64,000 nucleotides of DNA from Nocardioides sp. Soil774 (GCF_001428125.1 NZ_LMSM01000001.1:1306-65305), one strand, 5' to 3'. Counted from the first letter of the stretch, positions 1 to 10,404 are shown. The notes: generated from the sequence alone by a model not told the origin. Translations and numbers: made by a program.

Positions 1-50
1 CCCCAGAACTCGCGACGTACCTGCTGGGGAAACACCCGCCGAGCCGCCAT
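1..50 (-). CDS. Transposase N-terminus (partial, probable IS30 family)
   Basis: A leftward frame opens with ATG at 50 and runs off the left edge after 16 complete codons, giving MAARRVFPQQVRREFW. Short basic openings of this kind followed by a helix-turn-helix are typical of IS30-family transposases. An inverted repeat and a possible element end lie immediately upstream (55-105). Only the first residues are visible, so family, length and intactness cannot be judged. Confidence 0.4.
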   Translation of the reverse strand, partial: MAARRVFPQQVRREFW

Positions 51-105
51 CGCAAACACCCCTCACTACGAGGTGTTGCATCCAGACCTTGAACCCAAGG
101 CCGCC
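1..105 (-). mobile_element. Right-hand end of a putative IS30-like insertion sequence (cut by the window edge)
   Basis: The first about 105 bases differ in composition from the GC-rich genes that follow. They contain the start of a leftward reading frame and, ahead of it, an inverted repeat AACACC (55-60) / GGTGTT (72-77). Beyond that a stretch reads, on the minus strand, GGTTCAAGGTC then TGGATGCAACA (about 75-96), which resembles the outer ends of actinobacterial IS30-type elements as I remember them. The opposite end lies outside the window, so the element cannot be proven and its exact boundary is a guess. Confidence 0.4.
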
Positions 106-135
106 GAACGTGGCTGGGTCACCGCCCGCGAAGCA

Positions 136-903
136 TCAGCCCTGCAGCGCGTCCTCGGGTACCCCGCAGGGGTGGGGCGCCTGCTCCCCGCGGAGCTCGG
201 CGACCTGGGCGACCAGGACGGCCATCACCTCGTCGGCGACCCGCCGCACGGTCGCGTCGTCGACCGGCTGGTCGCCGCTGTCGCCGGCGAGGCGGCGTAC
301 GTCGATGGGCTCGCCGACCGCGACGGCCACCCGAGGGCGCAGCACGGTGTTGCGCAGCAGGCGGGCGAGGATCCCGGTCTTCCCGACGACCTGCTGGGCG
401 CCGACCATCGCGACCGGGACGACGGGTGCCCCGGTGCGCAGCGCCAGGCGTACGGCGCCGGTCTTGCTGCGCTCGGGCCAGTGCTGCGGGTCGCGGGTGA
501 TGCGGCCCTCGGGGAAGAGCCCTACCGCCTCGCCGGCACCCAGCGCGACGGCGGCCGCGTCGAGCGCGCCGGCCGCGGAGCCGGTGCCGCGCAGCACGGG
601 GATGAAGCCGAGACGGCGTGCGAGCGGGCCCACCAGTCCATTGCGGAACACGCCGCCGGTGGCCATCAGTCGCAGCGAGCGCCCGAGGCGGCGGCCGACG
701 ATCGCGAGCAGGACGCCGTCGGCGAAGCTGGTGTGGTTGGCCACGACGATGACGGGGCCGTCGGGGAGGTCCCCGGACGGGACGGCCCGCCGGGTGAGCT
801 CGAGGCGGCTGACGGCGGACACGAGGCTGCCCAGGAGGCCGGCGGCGACGGCGTAGAGCAGGGCGGCACGGAGGCCCGGGCGCTGCCAGGAGGTGGGTTC
901 CAT
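136..903 (-). CDS. 1-acyl-sn-glycerol-3-phosphate acyltransferase-like protein (PlsC/LPLAT family)
   Basis: This 255-residue protein has the acyltransferase signature NHTSFAD, the HX4D catalytic pair at about H57/D62, and the acceptor-site motif FPEGR at about 129-133. A hydrophobic N-terminal helix (about 12-35) would hold it at the membrane. The family transfers an acyl chain to lysophosphatidic acid in phospholipid synthesis, although some members acylate other lipids. ATG at 903 is preferred over an in-frame GTG at 921 because a GACACT box (910-915, read leftward) lies six bases upstream, the leaderless arrangement common in this window. The next gene leftward is the putative insertion sequence; the one upstream is the pentapeptide-repeat gene on the same strand. 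Confidence 0.85.
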   Translation of the reverse strand: MEPTSWQRPGLRAALLYAVAAGLLGSLVSAVSRLELTRRAVPSGDLPDGPVIVVANHTSFADGVLLAIVGRRLGRSLRLMATGGVFRNGLVGPLARRLGFIPVLRGTGSAAGALDAAAVALGAGEAVGLFPEGRITRDPQHWPERSKTGAVRLALRTGAPVVPVAMVGAQQVVGKTGILARLLRNTVLRPRVAVAVGEPIDVRRLAGDSGDQPVDDATVRRVADEVMAVLVAQVAELRGEQAPHPCGVPEDALQG

Positions 904-951
904 GGAGCGAGTGTCGGGCACCGGCGCAGTCGCCTGCGTGCGTACGAGGAC

Positions 952-1746
952 TCAGCTCTGCGCGGCGGTCCAGTGGCGCGGTCGCTCCAGCCCGGCGGGG
1001 AGCACGGTGGTCGCGTCGCCGATCGCCGCGTTGACCTGCGGCTGGGCCAGGAACAGCGTGTTCGAGAGGTCGCAGCCCCGCACGTCGGCATCGCGCAGGT
1101 CGGCGCCCAGCAGGTCGGCCTCGCCGAGGTCGGCCGCGCGCAGGTCAGCTCGGATCAGCACCGCCCCGCGGAACGACCAGCCGCGGTGGTCACCCGAGAG
1201 GCAGTGCCCGGCCAGGTCGTGCCGGGACCGGTCGCGCGCCGCGTGGTGGGCGCGGCGTACACGGGTGCTCGCGGCGCCCAGCAGGTCGCCCACCCGCTCG
1301 TGGATGCGGTCGATCTCGGCGAGCAGCAGCGACTCGGGGTCGGCCGCGGTGAGTTCCGTGATCTCCGCCCGCGCAGCGGCGGCGGCCGGGTCGGGGGAGC
1401 GGCGCTCCGCCTCGTCGAGGTGCACGAGCATCTCGTGGAGCTGTCGCATCACCGAGAGCACAGCCGCCATCTCGCCGAGGTTGTCCTGCTCGCGCCACGA
1501 GACGCCCCCGTAGGTCACCTGCGAGACCTGCTGGCCGGCGCCGAAGCACTCGAAGACGGTGCAGCCGGGCCACCCGTCCTCGCGCAGCGTGGCGTGGATC
1601 CCGCAGCCGTCGCTGTCGGTGAGGTGGTGACAGGGGCGTCCGCTCGGCTTGTCGACGCCGAAGCCGGACGAGGCCGAGAACGGCAGCAGCACGCAGCAGA
1701 GGCCGAAGCAGGAGGAGCAGTCGGAGGTCAGGGCGCGGGACGACAT
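952..1746 (-). CDS. Pentapeptide repeat-containing protein with cysteine-rich N-terminus
   Basis: The 264-residue product has two parts. The first 70 residues carry clustered cysteines (CSSCFGLCC, then CHH, CGIH and C-TVFEC), which suggests metal binding. The C-terminal region (about 185-235) holds consecutive A(D/N)LxX pentapeptides such as ADLRAADLGEADLLGADLRD, which build a right-handed quadrilateral beta-helix. The middle is helical and rich in Ala and Glu. Pentapeptide proteins include gyrase mimics, but the short repeat run here does not allow a specific role. It is read in the same direction as plsC and lies 48 bases upstream of it, so co-transcription is possible. Confidence 0.8.
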   Translation of the reverse strand: MSSRALTSDCSSCFGLCCVLLPFSASSGFGVDKPSGRPCHHLTDSDGCGIHATLREDGWPGCTVFECFGAGQQVSQVTYGGVSWREQDNLGEMAAVLSVMRQLHEMLVHLDEAERRSPDPAAAAARAEITELTAADPESLLLAEIDRIHERVGDLLGAASTRVRRAHHAARDRSRHDLAGHCLSGDHRGWSFRGAVLIRADLRAADLGEADLLGADLRDADVRGCDLSNTLFLAQPQVNAAIGDATTVLPAGLERPRHWTAAQS

Positions 1747-1784
1747 CCGGAGGATCGTGTCATGCGCGTGGTGAGGCTAGGGCC

Positions 1785-1883
1785 TCAGGCGTACCAGCCG
1801 TTCTGCAGGGCGAACGCGTTGAGGAACAGGAGCGCCACGAACGCTGACGCGACGAACCGGTTGTCGAAGATCAGCTTGGCCAT
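1785..1883 (-). CDS. Putative 32-residue single-span membrane peptide
   Basis: A short leftward frame from ATG at 1883 encodes 32 residues with a charged start (MAKLIFDNR) and one hydrophobic helix of about 18 residues (FVASAFVALLFLNAFAL). It ends 38 bases before the pentapeptide-repeat gene. The unusually AT-rich segment just upstream (about 1905-1945) could hold its promoter. No convincing Shine-Dalgarno sequence is visible, and proteins this small are hard to call. Its membrane-peptide composition is unlike the arginine-rich noise of other short frames here. Confidence 0.4.
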   Translation of the reverse strand: MAKLIFDNRFVASAFVALLFLNAFALQNGWYA

Positions 1884-1985
1884 ACAACGAGTCTGCCTCG
1901 CTGTCTGGGGAATCAAACAGTTCGAAGGTAAAGATTTGTCGCAGACGCCCGGCTCCGCTCCGCGGCCGGGTCGTATCGTGATGAC

Positions 1986-2486
1986 ATGCCGACCCCGGGC
2001 CTGCCTCCCGTCTCGCCGCTCAAGCTGCAGTTCCCGCAGTCGCTGGCCGTCTACGACGACTATTCCGCGGCCCAGAAGAGCGTCGACTTCCTCGCCGACG
2101 CCGAGTTCCCCGTCGACCAGCTCATGATCGTCGGCACCGACCTCAAGCGGATCGAGCGGATCACCGGCCGGCTCACCTGGGGCCGTATCGCCGTCGGTGG
2201 CATCGCGTCGGGGTTGTGGCTCGGCGTCTTCATCGGACTGGTGCTCGCACTGTTCACCACCTCCAACCTCTGGGAGGTGCTGCTGAGCACCGCCTTCATG
2301 GGCGCCACCTTCGGCCTGGTCTGGGCCCTGGTCGGCTACGCGTTCACGCACGGCCAGCGCGACTTCTCCTCGGTCACCCAGGTGGTCGCCACGAAGTACG
2401 AGGTGCTCGTGGAGAACAAGCACGCCGCTCGGGCCCGCGAGCTGCTCGCCGGGCTGCCGGGCGCGCTGCCCGACCCGTTCGCCTGA
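1986..2486 (+). CDS. General stress protein 17M-like (YflT-type) two-span membrane protein
   Basis: The 166-residue protein has an N-terminal soluble segment beginning FPQSLAVYDDYSAAQKSVDFL, which resembles the ferredoxin-like fold of the general stress 17M/YflT domain, followed by two membrane helices (about 72-92 and 96-118) and a second soluble segment. Family members are stress-induced in Gram-positives, but their biochemistry is unknown. ATG at 1986 has TATCGT at 1974-1979, six bases upstream, so translation is probably leaderless. It stands alone on the plus strand; the HesB-like gene follows after 77 bases. Confidence 0.75.
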   Translation: MPTPGLPPVSPLKLQFPQSLAVYDDYSAAQKSVDFLADAEFPVDQLMIVGTDLKRIERITGRLTWGRIAVGGIASGLWLGVFIGLVLALFTTSNLWEVLLSTAFMGATFGLVWALVGYAFTHGQRDFSSVTQVVATKYEVLVENKHAARARELLAGLPGALPDPFA

Positions 2487-2563
2487 CGTGCCGCGGGTTT
2501 GCCCGACCCGATGATCCGAGACATGGTGGAGGGGACACATTCGCCACACGGATTGGAGAGCCC

Positions 2564-2839
2564 ATGCTGACTCTCACCGAGAACGTGACCGAGATCGTCA
2601 AGCAGCTGACCGACGAGGTGCCGGAGATCTCCGCCCTGCGCATCGCCGCCGAGCCCGACGGGCAGGCGCTGTCCGTCAGCCCGGCCGACCAGGCGGCACC
2701 GACCGACCAGGTCATCGAGCAGGACGGCGCCACCGTCTACGTCGACGGTGCGGCTGCCGAGATGCTGGACCAGATGGTGCTCGACGGGGGCGTGGACGAG
2801 GACGGCAACATCCAGTTCGCCCTCGGCCAGCAGGCCTGA
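2564..2839 (+). CDS. HesB/IscA-like protein lacking the iron-sulfur cysteines
   Basis: This 91-residue protein has the length and pattern of the HesB/IscA fold: an N-terminal helix MLTLTENVTEIVKQL, then alternating strands ending in LDGGVDEDGNIQFAL. True A-type Fe-S carriers have three conserved cysteines; this protein has none. It cannot carry a cluster in the usual way, and the common automatic label 'Fe-S assembly protein' is probably misleading. GATTGGAGAG before ATG 2564 gives a Shine-Dalgarno. A strong hairpin terminator follows at 2861-2892, so the gene is likely monocistronic. Confidence 0.75.
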   Translation: MLTLTENVTEIVKQLTDEVPEISALRIAAEPDGQALSVSPADQAAPTDQVIEQDGATVYVDGAAAEMLDQMVLDGGVDEDGNIQFALGQQA

Positions 2840-2860
2840 GCCGCAGCACGGCCGTACGCC

Positions 2861-2892
2861 GGAGCCCCGGACCCTCAGGGGTCCGGGGCTCC
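2861..2892 (+). terminator. Hairpin terminator after the HesB-like gene
   Basis: A perfect 14-bp stem (2861-2874 with 2879-2892, left arm GGAGCCCCGGACCC) encloses a TCAG loop 21 bases after the stop codon. There is no T-run, as is usual in high-GC actinobacteria. It separates this gene from the clpB control region. Confidence 0.8.
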
Positions 2893-2926
2893 GGTGCGTG
2901 CGGACGCTCGCGCCGAGATTTCCCAA

Positions 2927-2949
2927 AGTTGAGGGGAATCGACTCAACT
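2927..2949. promoter_or_regulatory. HAIR-type operator (HspR binding site) upstream of clpB
   Basis: The inverted repeat AGTTGAG (2927-2933) / CTCAACT (2943-2949) matches the HAIR consensus CTTGAGT-N7-ACTCAAG in layout: GTTGAGG-N7-ACTCAAC. HspR represses clpB and dnaK operons through HAIR in Streptomyces and mycobacteria. It lies about 95 bases before the clpB start, in a locally AT-richer segment that probably contains the promoter. The outermost base of each arm differs from consensus but symmetrically, so dyad symmetry is kept. Confidence 0.8.
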
Positions 2950-3042
2950 TCTGGCGCGTTGTGAGGAGTGGGACCACAGTGGTCTCGTGACGGGCGCGAG
3001 AGCGCCTCCTCGACCAGCGAGCACGCATGAGAAGGAGCAGAG

Positions 3043-5625
<2,583 letters not shown>

Positions 5626-5634
5626 CGCAGCCGG

Positions 5635-5708
5635 CTGTAACGCCGGGTTGGTGCTTGTTCTACCCATGTTCTACGGGGGTGCCTACATGTACTAACCCGG
5701 CGTTACAG
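5635..5708. repeat. Long imperfect inverted repeat with perfect 15-bp arms downstream of clpB
   Basis: CTGTAACGCCGGGTT at 5635-5649 is perfectly complementary to 5694-5708. Pairing continues inward through G-T wobbles for about nine more bases (5650-5658 with 5685-5693). The inner sequence holds a repeated GTTCTAC (about 5658 and 5670) and the palindrome TACATGTA (5684-5691). It starts ten bases after the clpB stop and ends 49 bases before the next gene. It could be the clpB terminator, but its length, AT-rich interior and internal repeats also suit a regulatory site. Confidence 0.7.
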
Positions 5709-5757
5709 CGCGCCCGCCGGGCTGAGGCCCGTTGCGGCGTGGGGGATGCTGGGCACC

Positions 5758-6591
5758 GTGACCACGACGACCGACGGCGTACGCCCGTGGTGGCGGCTGC
5801 GCGACACCCCGGTCCCCGGGGGCGTGCCCGACCTGGCGAGGGCGCTGCTCTGGGCCGAGCTCGCGATCGTGCTGCTGGTCTCGCTGGGGCGCTCCGCGGT
5901 CTACTCGGTCGTCAACCTGCTCGGCGCGCTCACGGCCCCGGGGCCGCTGTCGGCGCAGGGTGCGAACCTCAACAACTCGCTCGCCCCCGACCGCCCGTGG
6001 CTCGACCTGGCCTACCAGCTGCTGCGGATCGGCTTCGCGCTGGTGCCGGTCGCGCTGGCGGCGTACCTGCTGGTGCGCTCGGGCACGCGGCTCCGGGACG
6101 TCTGGGCGCGTGACGGCGGGTGGTTCGCGCTCCGGGACGCGGGGCGCGGCGCGTTGCTCGCGCTCGGCGTCGGGTCGGTCGGGGTCGTGTTCTACCTCGC
6201 GACCTTCGCGCTCGGGACCAACCTCACCGTGGTCGCCCAGTCGCTCCCGGGGGAGTGGTGGCGGGTGCCGGTGCTGGTGCTCGCGGCCGCGGAGAACGCG
6301 GTGCTCGAGGAGTACGTCGTCCTCGGCTTCGTGCTCGTGCGGCTGCGCCAGCTCGGCTTCGGCGACACCGCGGCGATCGGTCTCGCGGCGCTGCTGCGCG
6401 GCAGCTACCACCTCTACCAGGGGCTCGGCGGCTTCGTCGGCAACCTCGCGATGGGGCTGCTGTTCGGCCTGCTCTACCGCCGCTGGGGCCGGGTGATGCC
6501 CTTCGTCGTCGCGCACACCCTGCTCGACGTGGGGGCGTTCGTCGGCTACGCCGCCCTCGCGGGACGCGTGGACTGGCTGCCGACGCTGTAG
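5758..6591 (+). CDS. CPBP family intramembrane metalloprotease (CAAX protease-like)
   Basis: About 277 residues with six to seven hydrophobic spans. The C-terminal CPBP (Abi) domain shows the glutamate motif VLEEYVVLG, then RGSYHLYQG and VVAHTLLDV, supplying the Glu and His ligands of a membrane-embedded metal site. The canonical EExxxR arginine is replaced (EEYVVLG), as in many actinobacterial members. Substrates are unknown; relatives process prenylated proteins, bacteriocins or anti-sigma factors. GTG at 5758 is chosen because GATGCT (5745-5750) sits seven bases upstream as a leaderless -10 box; an ATG at 5746 lies inside that box. It converges with the DoxX gene. Confidence 0.85.
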   Translation: MTTTTDGVRPWWRLRDTPVPGGVPDLARALLWAELAIVLLVSLGRSAVYSVVNLLGALTAPGPLSAQGANLNNSLAPDRPWLDLAYQLLRIGFALVPVALAAYLLVRSGTRLRDVWARDGGWFALRDAGRGALLALGVGSVGVVFYLATFALGTNLTVVAQSLPGEWWRVPVLVLAAAENAVLEEYVVLGFVLVRLRQLGFGDTAAIGLAALLRGSYHLYQGLGGFVGNLAMGLLFGLLYRRWGRVMPFVVAHTLLDVGAFVGYAALAGRVDWLPTL

Positions 6592-6594
6592 GTG

Positions 6595-7032
6595 CTACTC
6601 GCCGGTCTCGACCTCGTGCAGGTCCTGCTCGGCCTCGTCGGACGACGCGCGCCGACCGAGCCAGCCGCCGCCCCACAGGGCGACCGCCACCAGGACGGGC
6701 TGGAAGAAGAGCCGGATGAGCCGGGCTCGGTCGGTGTCGAGACCGAAGGCGTCGGTGCCCTCGACGTACTGCGCGATGTTGCCCGGGAAGATCGCGACGA
6801 AGAAGGCCGCCAGCAGGGCACCGATGGTGCGCCGGTGCTTCGGGAGCGCGACGAACGCGGCACCGAGGCCGATCTCGACGACACCGGAGCCGAGCACGGT
6901 GAGGTCCTCGTCGACGGGGAACCAGTCGGGCACCTGGGCCTGGAACTCCTGGCGCTGCGTGGTCAGGTGGAGGACGCCCGCGGCGACCATGAAGCCGCCG
7001 AGCACGACGCGGGCGACTGTCTGGGACTTCAT
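6595..7032 (-). CDS. DoxX family membrane protein
   Basis: The 145-residue protein has four predicted spans with the DoxX pattern: an ARVVLGGFMVAAGVLHL opening, a GSGVVEIGLGAAFVAL second span and two further helices. A charged C-terminal tail ends in EVETGE. DoxX-like proteins are linked to quinone and thiol redox metabolism, but few are characterised. ATG 7032 follows a leaderless box (TAGGCT, read leftward) that overlaps the 3' end of the FAD oxidase gene. The two genes are only 10 bases apart in the same direction. Confidence 0.8.
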   Translation of the reverse strand: MKSQTVARVVLGGFMVAAGVLHLTTQRQEFQAQVPDWFPVDEDLTVLGSGVVEIGLGAAFVALPKHRRTIGALLAAFFVAIFPGNIAQYVEGTDAFGLDTDRARLIRLFFQPVLVAVALWGGGWLGRRASSDEAEQDLHEVETGE

Positions 7033-7042
7033 GGACCCCAGC

Positions 7043-8455
7043 CTAGGGCGCGGGCAGGAGCACGCCGGGGTTCATCAGGCCGTCGGGGTCGAGCGCCCGC
7101 TTGAGCGCGCGCATCAGGTCGACCTCCACCTCCGACTTGTACGACGCCGCTGCCGCCGCCTTCGTCCGGCCGAGGCCGTGCTCGGCGCTGATGGAGCCGC
7201 CGGCGGCTGCGACCGCGTCGTGGACCGCGGTGGTGAGGTCGGCGGCCGCCGCGCGCAGGTCGTCGTCGCCACCGACGGGCGCGTTGAGGTTGTAGTGGAG
7301 GTTGCCGTCACCGACGTGGCCGTAGGTCACCAGCCGCACCCCCGGCAGCAGCTCCTGCAGCCGCGGTCCCATCGCGTCGGCCCAGTCAGCGAGGCCGGCG
7401 ATCGGCAGCGTGACGTCGTGCTTGAGGGTGGCGCCCTCGACCTTCTGGACCTCCGAGATCCCCTCGCGCAGCGCCCACAGTGCGGAGCGCTGCGCCCGGC
7501 TGGTCGCGATCGCCGCGTCGGTGACCGCTCCCGCGTCGACACCCAGGTCGAGCAGCCGCTCCAGCGAGTGGTCGAGGCCGTCGTCGGAGGCGGTGCCGGC
7601 GAGCTCGACCAGGACGTACCAGTCGCTGGGCGCCCGGAGTGGGTCGGCGGCCGCGGGCAGGTGGGTCAGCACCAGGTCGAGCGCCTGCCGGTTGGCGATC
7701 TCGAAGGTGGCGAGGTGGGCGCCGGCCTCGCGCTGCGCGAGCGCGAGCAGCGCGACGGCGTCCTCGACGGACGGCACCGCGACCCACGCCGTCGCGTGCC
7801 GGGGCGTCGCCGGGAAGAGCCGCAGGACCGCGCCGGTGATCACGCCGAGCGTGCCCTCGGAGCCGACGAAGAGCTGGGCGAGGTCGTAGCCGGTGTTGTC
7901 CTTGCGCAGGCCGCGCAGCCCGTCCCAGACCCGGCCGTCGGGCAGCACCACCTCGAGCCCGAGCACCAGCTCGCGCGTCATGCCGTAGCGCAGCACCGCG
8001 GTGCCGCCGGCGTTGGTGGCGAGGTTGCCGCCGATGGTGCAGCTGCCCTCCGAGCCCAGCGACATCGGGAAGAGCCGGTCGACCGCGGCGGCGGCCGTCT
8101 GCACGTCGGCCAGCACGACGCCGGCGTCGACGGTGATCGTGGCGGCGACCGGGTCGACGTCGCGGACCGCGCGCATGCGCCCCAGCGACAGCACGACCGC
8201 GCTGCCCGAGCCGTCGGGCACGCCCCCGCCGACCAGGCCGGTGTTGCCGCCCTGCGGGACGAGCGGCGTACGCGTGGCGGCGCAGGCGCGGACCGCGGCG
8301 GCCACCTCGGCGGTCGAGCCGGGCCGCACCACGGCGAGCGCCCGGCCGCGCTGCGTGCCGGTCCAGTCGACGACGTACGCCTCGACGTCGGCGGCCTCGG
8401 TGAGCACGTGGTCGTCGCCGACGGCGGCGCGGAGGTGGTCGAGCAGGTCCGTCAT
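7043..8455 (-). CDS. FAD-binding oxidase/dehydrogenase, GlcD/D-lactate dehydrogenase type
   Basis: The 470-residue flavoprotein has the PCMH FAD-binding domain (about 35-215: VVRPGSTAEVAAAVR, PQGGNTGLVGGG and GSEGSCTIGGNLATNAGG) and the C-terminal FAD-linked oxidase domain with the substrate-site motifs YGHVGDGNLHYN and SAEHGLGRTK, the latter characteristic of 2-hydroxyacid dehydrogenases. It probably oxidises D-lactate, glycolate, D-2-hydroxyglutarate or similar; the exact acid cannot be read from sequence. ATG 8455 has GAGG upstream; an in-frame ATG at 8464 is an alternative. It is transcribed away from the histidine kinase gene across a 121-base shared upstream region. Confidence 0.88.
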   Translation of the reverse strand: MTDLLDHLRAAVGDDHVLTEAADVEAYVVDWTGTQRGRALAVVRPGSTAEVAAAVRACAATRTPLVPQGGNTGLVGGGVPDGSGSAVVLSLGRMRAVRDVDPVAATITVDAGVVLADVQTAAAAVDRLFPMSLGSEGSCTIGGNLATNAGGTAVLRYGMTRELVLGLEVVLPDGRVWDGLRGLRKDNTGYDLAQLFVGSEGTLGVITGAVLRLFPATPRHATAWVAVPSVEDAVALLALAQREAGAHLATFEIANRQALDLVLTHLPAAADPLRAPSDWYVLVELAGTASDDGLDHSLERLLDLGVDAGAVTDAAIATSRAQRSALWALREGISEVQKVEGATLKHDVTLPIAGLADWADAMGPRLQELLPGVRLVTYGHVGDGNLHYNLNAPVGGDDDLRAAAADLTTAVHDAVAAAGGSISAEHGLGRTKAAAAASYKSEVEVDLMRALKRALDPDGLMNPGVLLPAP

Positions 8456-8576
8456 GCCGCCCATCCTCGCCCTTGAGGGGTGGTCGACGAACAGCTTGTG
8501 TGATTCCTTACCACTGCAGCCCGTGCCCGTGTGAGAGTTGGGCACTCGTCAAGGCGACCCGGACAGAGAGGCAGGG

Positions 8577-10370
8577 ATGAGCCAGCCAACGGCACGTGAC
8601 CGCGCAGTGGTCCCGTGGTCCGACGACCAGACCCGGCTCCACCTCCAGGTGCTCGTCGAGGGCGTGGCGGGCCTCGCCGGCTTCGAGCAGTCGGCCGTCA
8701 CCCTGCGTCGCGACGGGGTCTTCGAGGTCCTCGCCGCCGCGGGTGTCTCCGACGGGTTCGTGGGCACGGTCGTGCCGAGCTCGGTCATCGACCAGGAGAT
8801 CGCCCTCGCCGAGGTGTGGGGTGCCTGGCGCTTCGTGCACCACGACAACATGGTGGTCGACGTCGTCGACTACATGCACGTCCCCGACATCACCCCGCTC
8901 GAGGGCGACGACGCCTGGCACCCGCTCGACAGCCTCTTCGCGCCGCTCTACGACGACGACGGCGTGCTGCGCGGCAGGCTCGGCGTCGACAGCCCGCGCA
9001 ACGGTCGGCTGCCCGGGCCCGAGCAGCTCGAGGTGCTCACCCAGTACGCCGGCCTCGCCCGCACGCTCGTCCTGCTGGCCCTCGAGCGCGAGGAGCTCTC
9101 CGAGCGGGTCAGGCTGGCGACCGAGGCGCGCGAGATCGTGCGCCAGGCGCTGGGCGAGCCGACGCTCGACCGCGTCCTCGAGGCGTGCCGGCACGCCGTG
9201 GTGTCCTGCTTCGACGCCGTGGGCATGTGGCTGACCGCCTTCGACGTCGACGGCGGCACCTCCACGACGTCGTTCTCCCTGCGCGGCGACGCCGAGCTGC
9301 CCTACGACGAGATCGACGAGGACGTCATCGCGCTGGCCCACCACTACTGGGACCACCAGTACGTCGCACCCTTCTCGCGCCACCAGCGGGAGCAGCCCGG
9401 CCTGTCCGCCGACGACGCCGAGCGGCTGCTGGGCTTCCTCGACCGCATCGGCATCGGCTCGGTGCTCTTCATCCCGCTCGGGGTCGGCCCCGAGTGCCTC
9501 GGCTTCCTGGTGCTCACCCGGGTCTCCGACAGCCGCACCTGGACCGACGTCGAGCTCGACGCCGCCCGCGACATCGGCCGTGACCTCGGCCGCGCGGTCG
9601 CCAACGCGCGCCAGCTCCAGCTCGAGCGCGCCGTCGTCGACCGGCTGCGCAAGCTCGACAGCTATCGCGTGGAGGTGGTCAACACCCTCGGCCACGAGCT
9701 GCGCAACCCGCTGTTCTCCATGAGCGCCAACCTCGAGCTGCTCGAGGTCAGTGACCTCGACGACGAGGCGCGCAGGTCGGTGGCCGCGGCCTCGCGCGGT
9801 GCGACCCGCATGCGAGCGGTGATCGACGACCTGCTCACCATGGCCCAGATGTCCGACCCCCGCCGCGAGTTCGACCCGATCGCGGTCGACCTGTGCCGCG
9901 TGGTCGGCGACGTGCAGCAGGAGTGCCACGCGGCCGCCACGGCCGGCGGCGTGGAGTGCATCCCCGAGCTGCCCGACGGCCCGGCGCTGGTCGTGGGCGA
10001 GCCGGAGGAGCTCTTCCAGCTCTTCTCCAACCTGATCGGCAACGCCGTCAAGTACACCGATCCCGGCGGGCGGGTCCTCGTGCGCATCGAGCCCGGCGAC
10101 GAGACGGTCGTCATCACGGTGGAGGACGACGGCATCGGCATCTCCGCGCACGACCAGGAGCAGCTGTTCCGCGAGTTCTTCCGCTCCACCAACCCCGAGG
10201 CGCTGGCCAAGCCCGGCACGGGTCTGGGCCTGGCGATCGTGGGACGCATCGTCGACCGACACTCCGGCACGATCGAGGTCGAGTCCGAGCGCGGCCGGGG
10301 CACGACGTTCACCGTCACCCTGCCCGCCTGGACCGGCGCGCTCGCCGTGGACGTCGTCGAGGCGGGCTGA
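8577..10370 (+). CDS. Cytoplasmic GAF-domain sensor histidine kinase (orphan)
   Basis: The 597-residue kinase has no membrane segment. Two GAF-like sensor regions (about 20-165 and 185-355) precede the HisKA domain with GHELRNPL (phospho-acceptor H373) and the ATPase domain with an N-box near 484 (NLIGNAVKY), G1 (DDGIGI) and G2 (GTGLGLAI, about 546-553). All catalytic motifs are intact. No response regulator gene lies next to it, so its partner must be elsewhere. ATG 8577 follows GAGAGGCAGGG. A neighbouring hemerythrin gene and FAD oxidase could suggest redox or oxygen sensing, but that is inference. Confidence 0.88.
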   Translation: MSQPTARDRAVVPWSDDQTRLHLQVLVEGVAGLAGFEQSAVTLRRDGVFEVLAAAGVSDGFVGTVVPSSVIDQEIALAEVWGAWRFVHHDNMVVDVVDYMHVPDITPLEGDDAWHPLDSLFAPLYDDDGVLRGRLGVDSPRNGRLPGPEQLEVLTQYAGLARTLVLLALEREELSERVRLATEAREIVRQALGEPTLDRVLEACRHAVVSCFDAVGMWLTAFDVDGGTSTTSFSLRGDAELPYDEIDEDVIALAHHYWDHQYVAPFSRHQREQPGLSADDAERLLGFLDRIGIGSVLFIPLGVGPECLGFLVLTRVSDSRTWTDVELDAARDIGRDLGRAVANARQLQLERAVVDRLRKLDSYRVEVVNTLGHELRNPLFSMSANLELLEVSDLDDEARRSVAAASRGATRMRAVIDDLLTMAQMSDPRREFDPIAVDLCRVVGDVQQECHAAATAGGVECIPELPDGPALVVGEPEELFQLFSNLIGNAVKYTDPGGRVLVRIEPGDETVVITVEDDGIGISAHDQEQLFREFFRSTNPEALAKPGTGLGLAIVGRIVDRHSGTIEVESERGRGTTFTVTLPAWTGALAVDVVEAG

Positions 10371-10385
10371 CGGTCCGTGGCCGGC

Positions 10386-10404
10386 CGCCGGCGTTGTGCC
10401 GGCG
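10386..10404 (+). terminator. Short hairpin after the histidine kinase gene
   Basis: CGCCGGC (10386-10392) pairs with GCCGGCG (10398-10404) around a GTTGT loop, 16 bases after the kinase stop. A second small stem CGTAC/GTACG follows at 10403-10418. No T-run follows, so strength is uncertain. Confidence 0.4.

Noticed and set aside
1915..1945. A GTTCGAA sequence near 1920 as a tRNA T-loop
   Set aside because: No acceptor stem, anticodon arm or D-arm can be drawn around it, and no other tRNA-like region was seen in the window.
73..2127. A 684-codon plus-strand frame spanning plsC and the pentapeptide gene
   Set aside because: It overlaps two recognisable minus-strand genes and reads as low-complexity sequence; it is an antisense shadow.
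3027..3042. ATG at 3027 as the clpB start
   Set aside because: It is out of frame with ClpB. TTG 3043 has a correctly spaced GAAGGAG and gives the conserved N-terminus.
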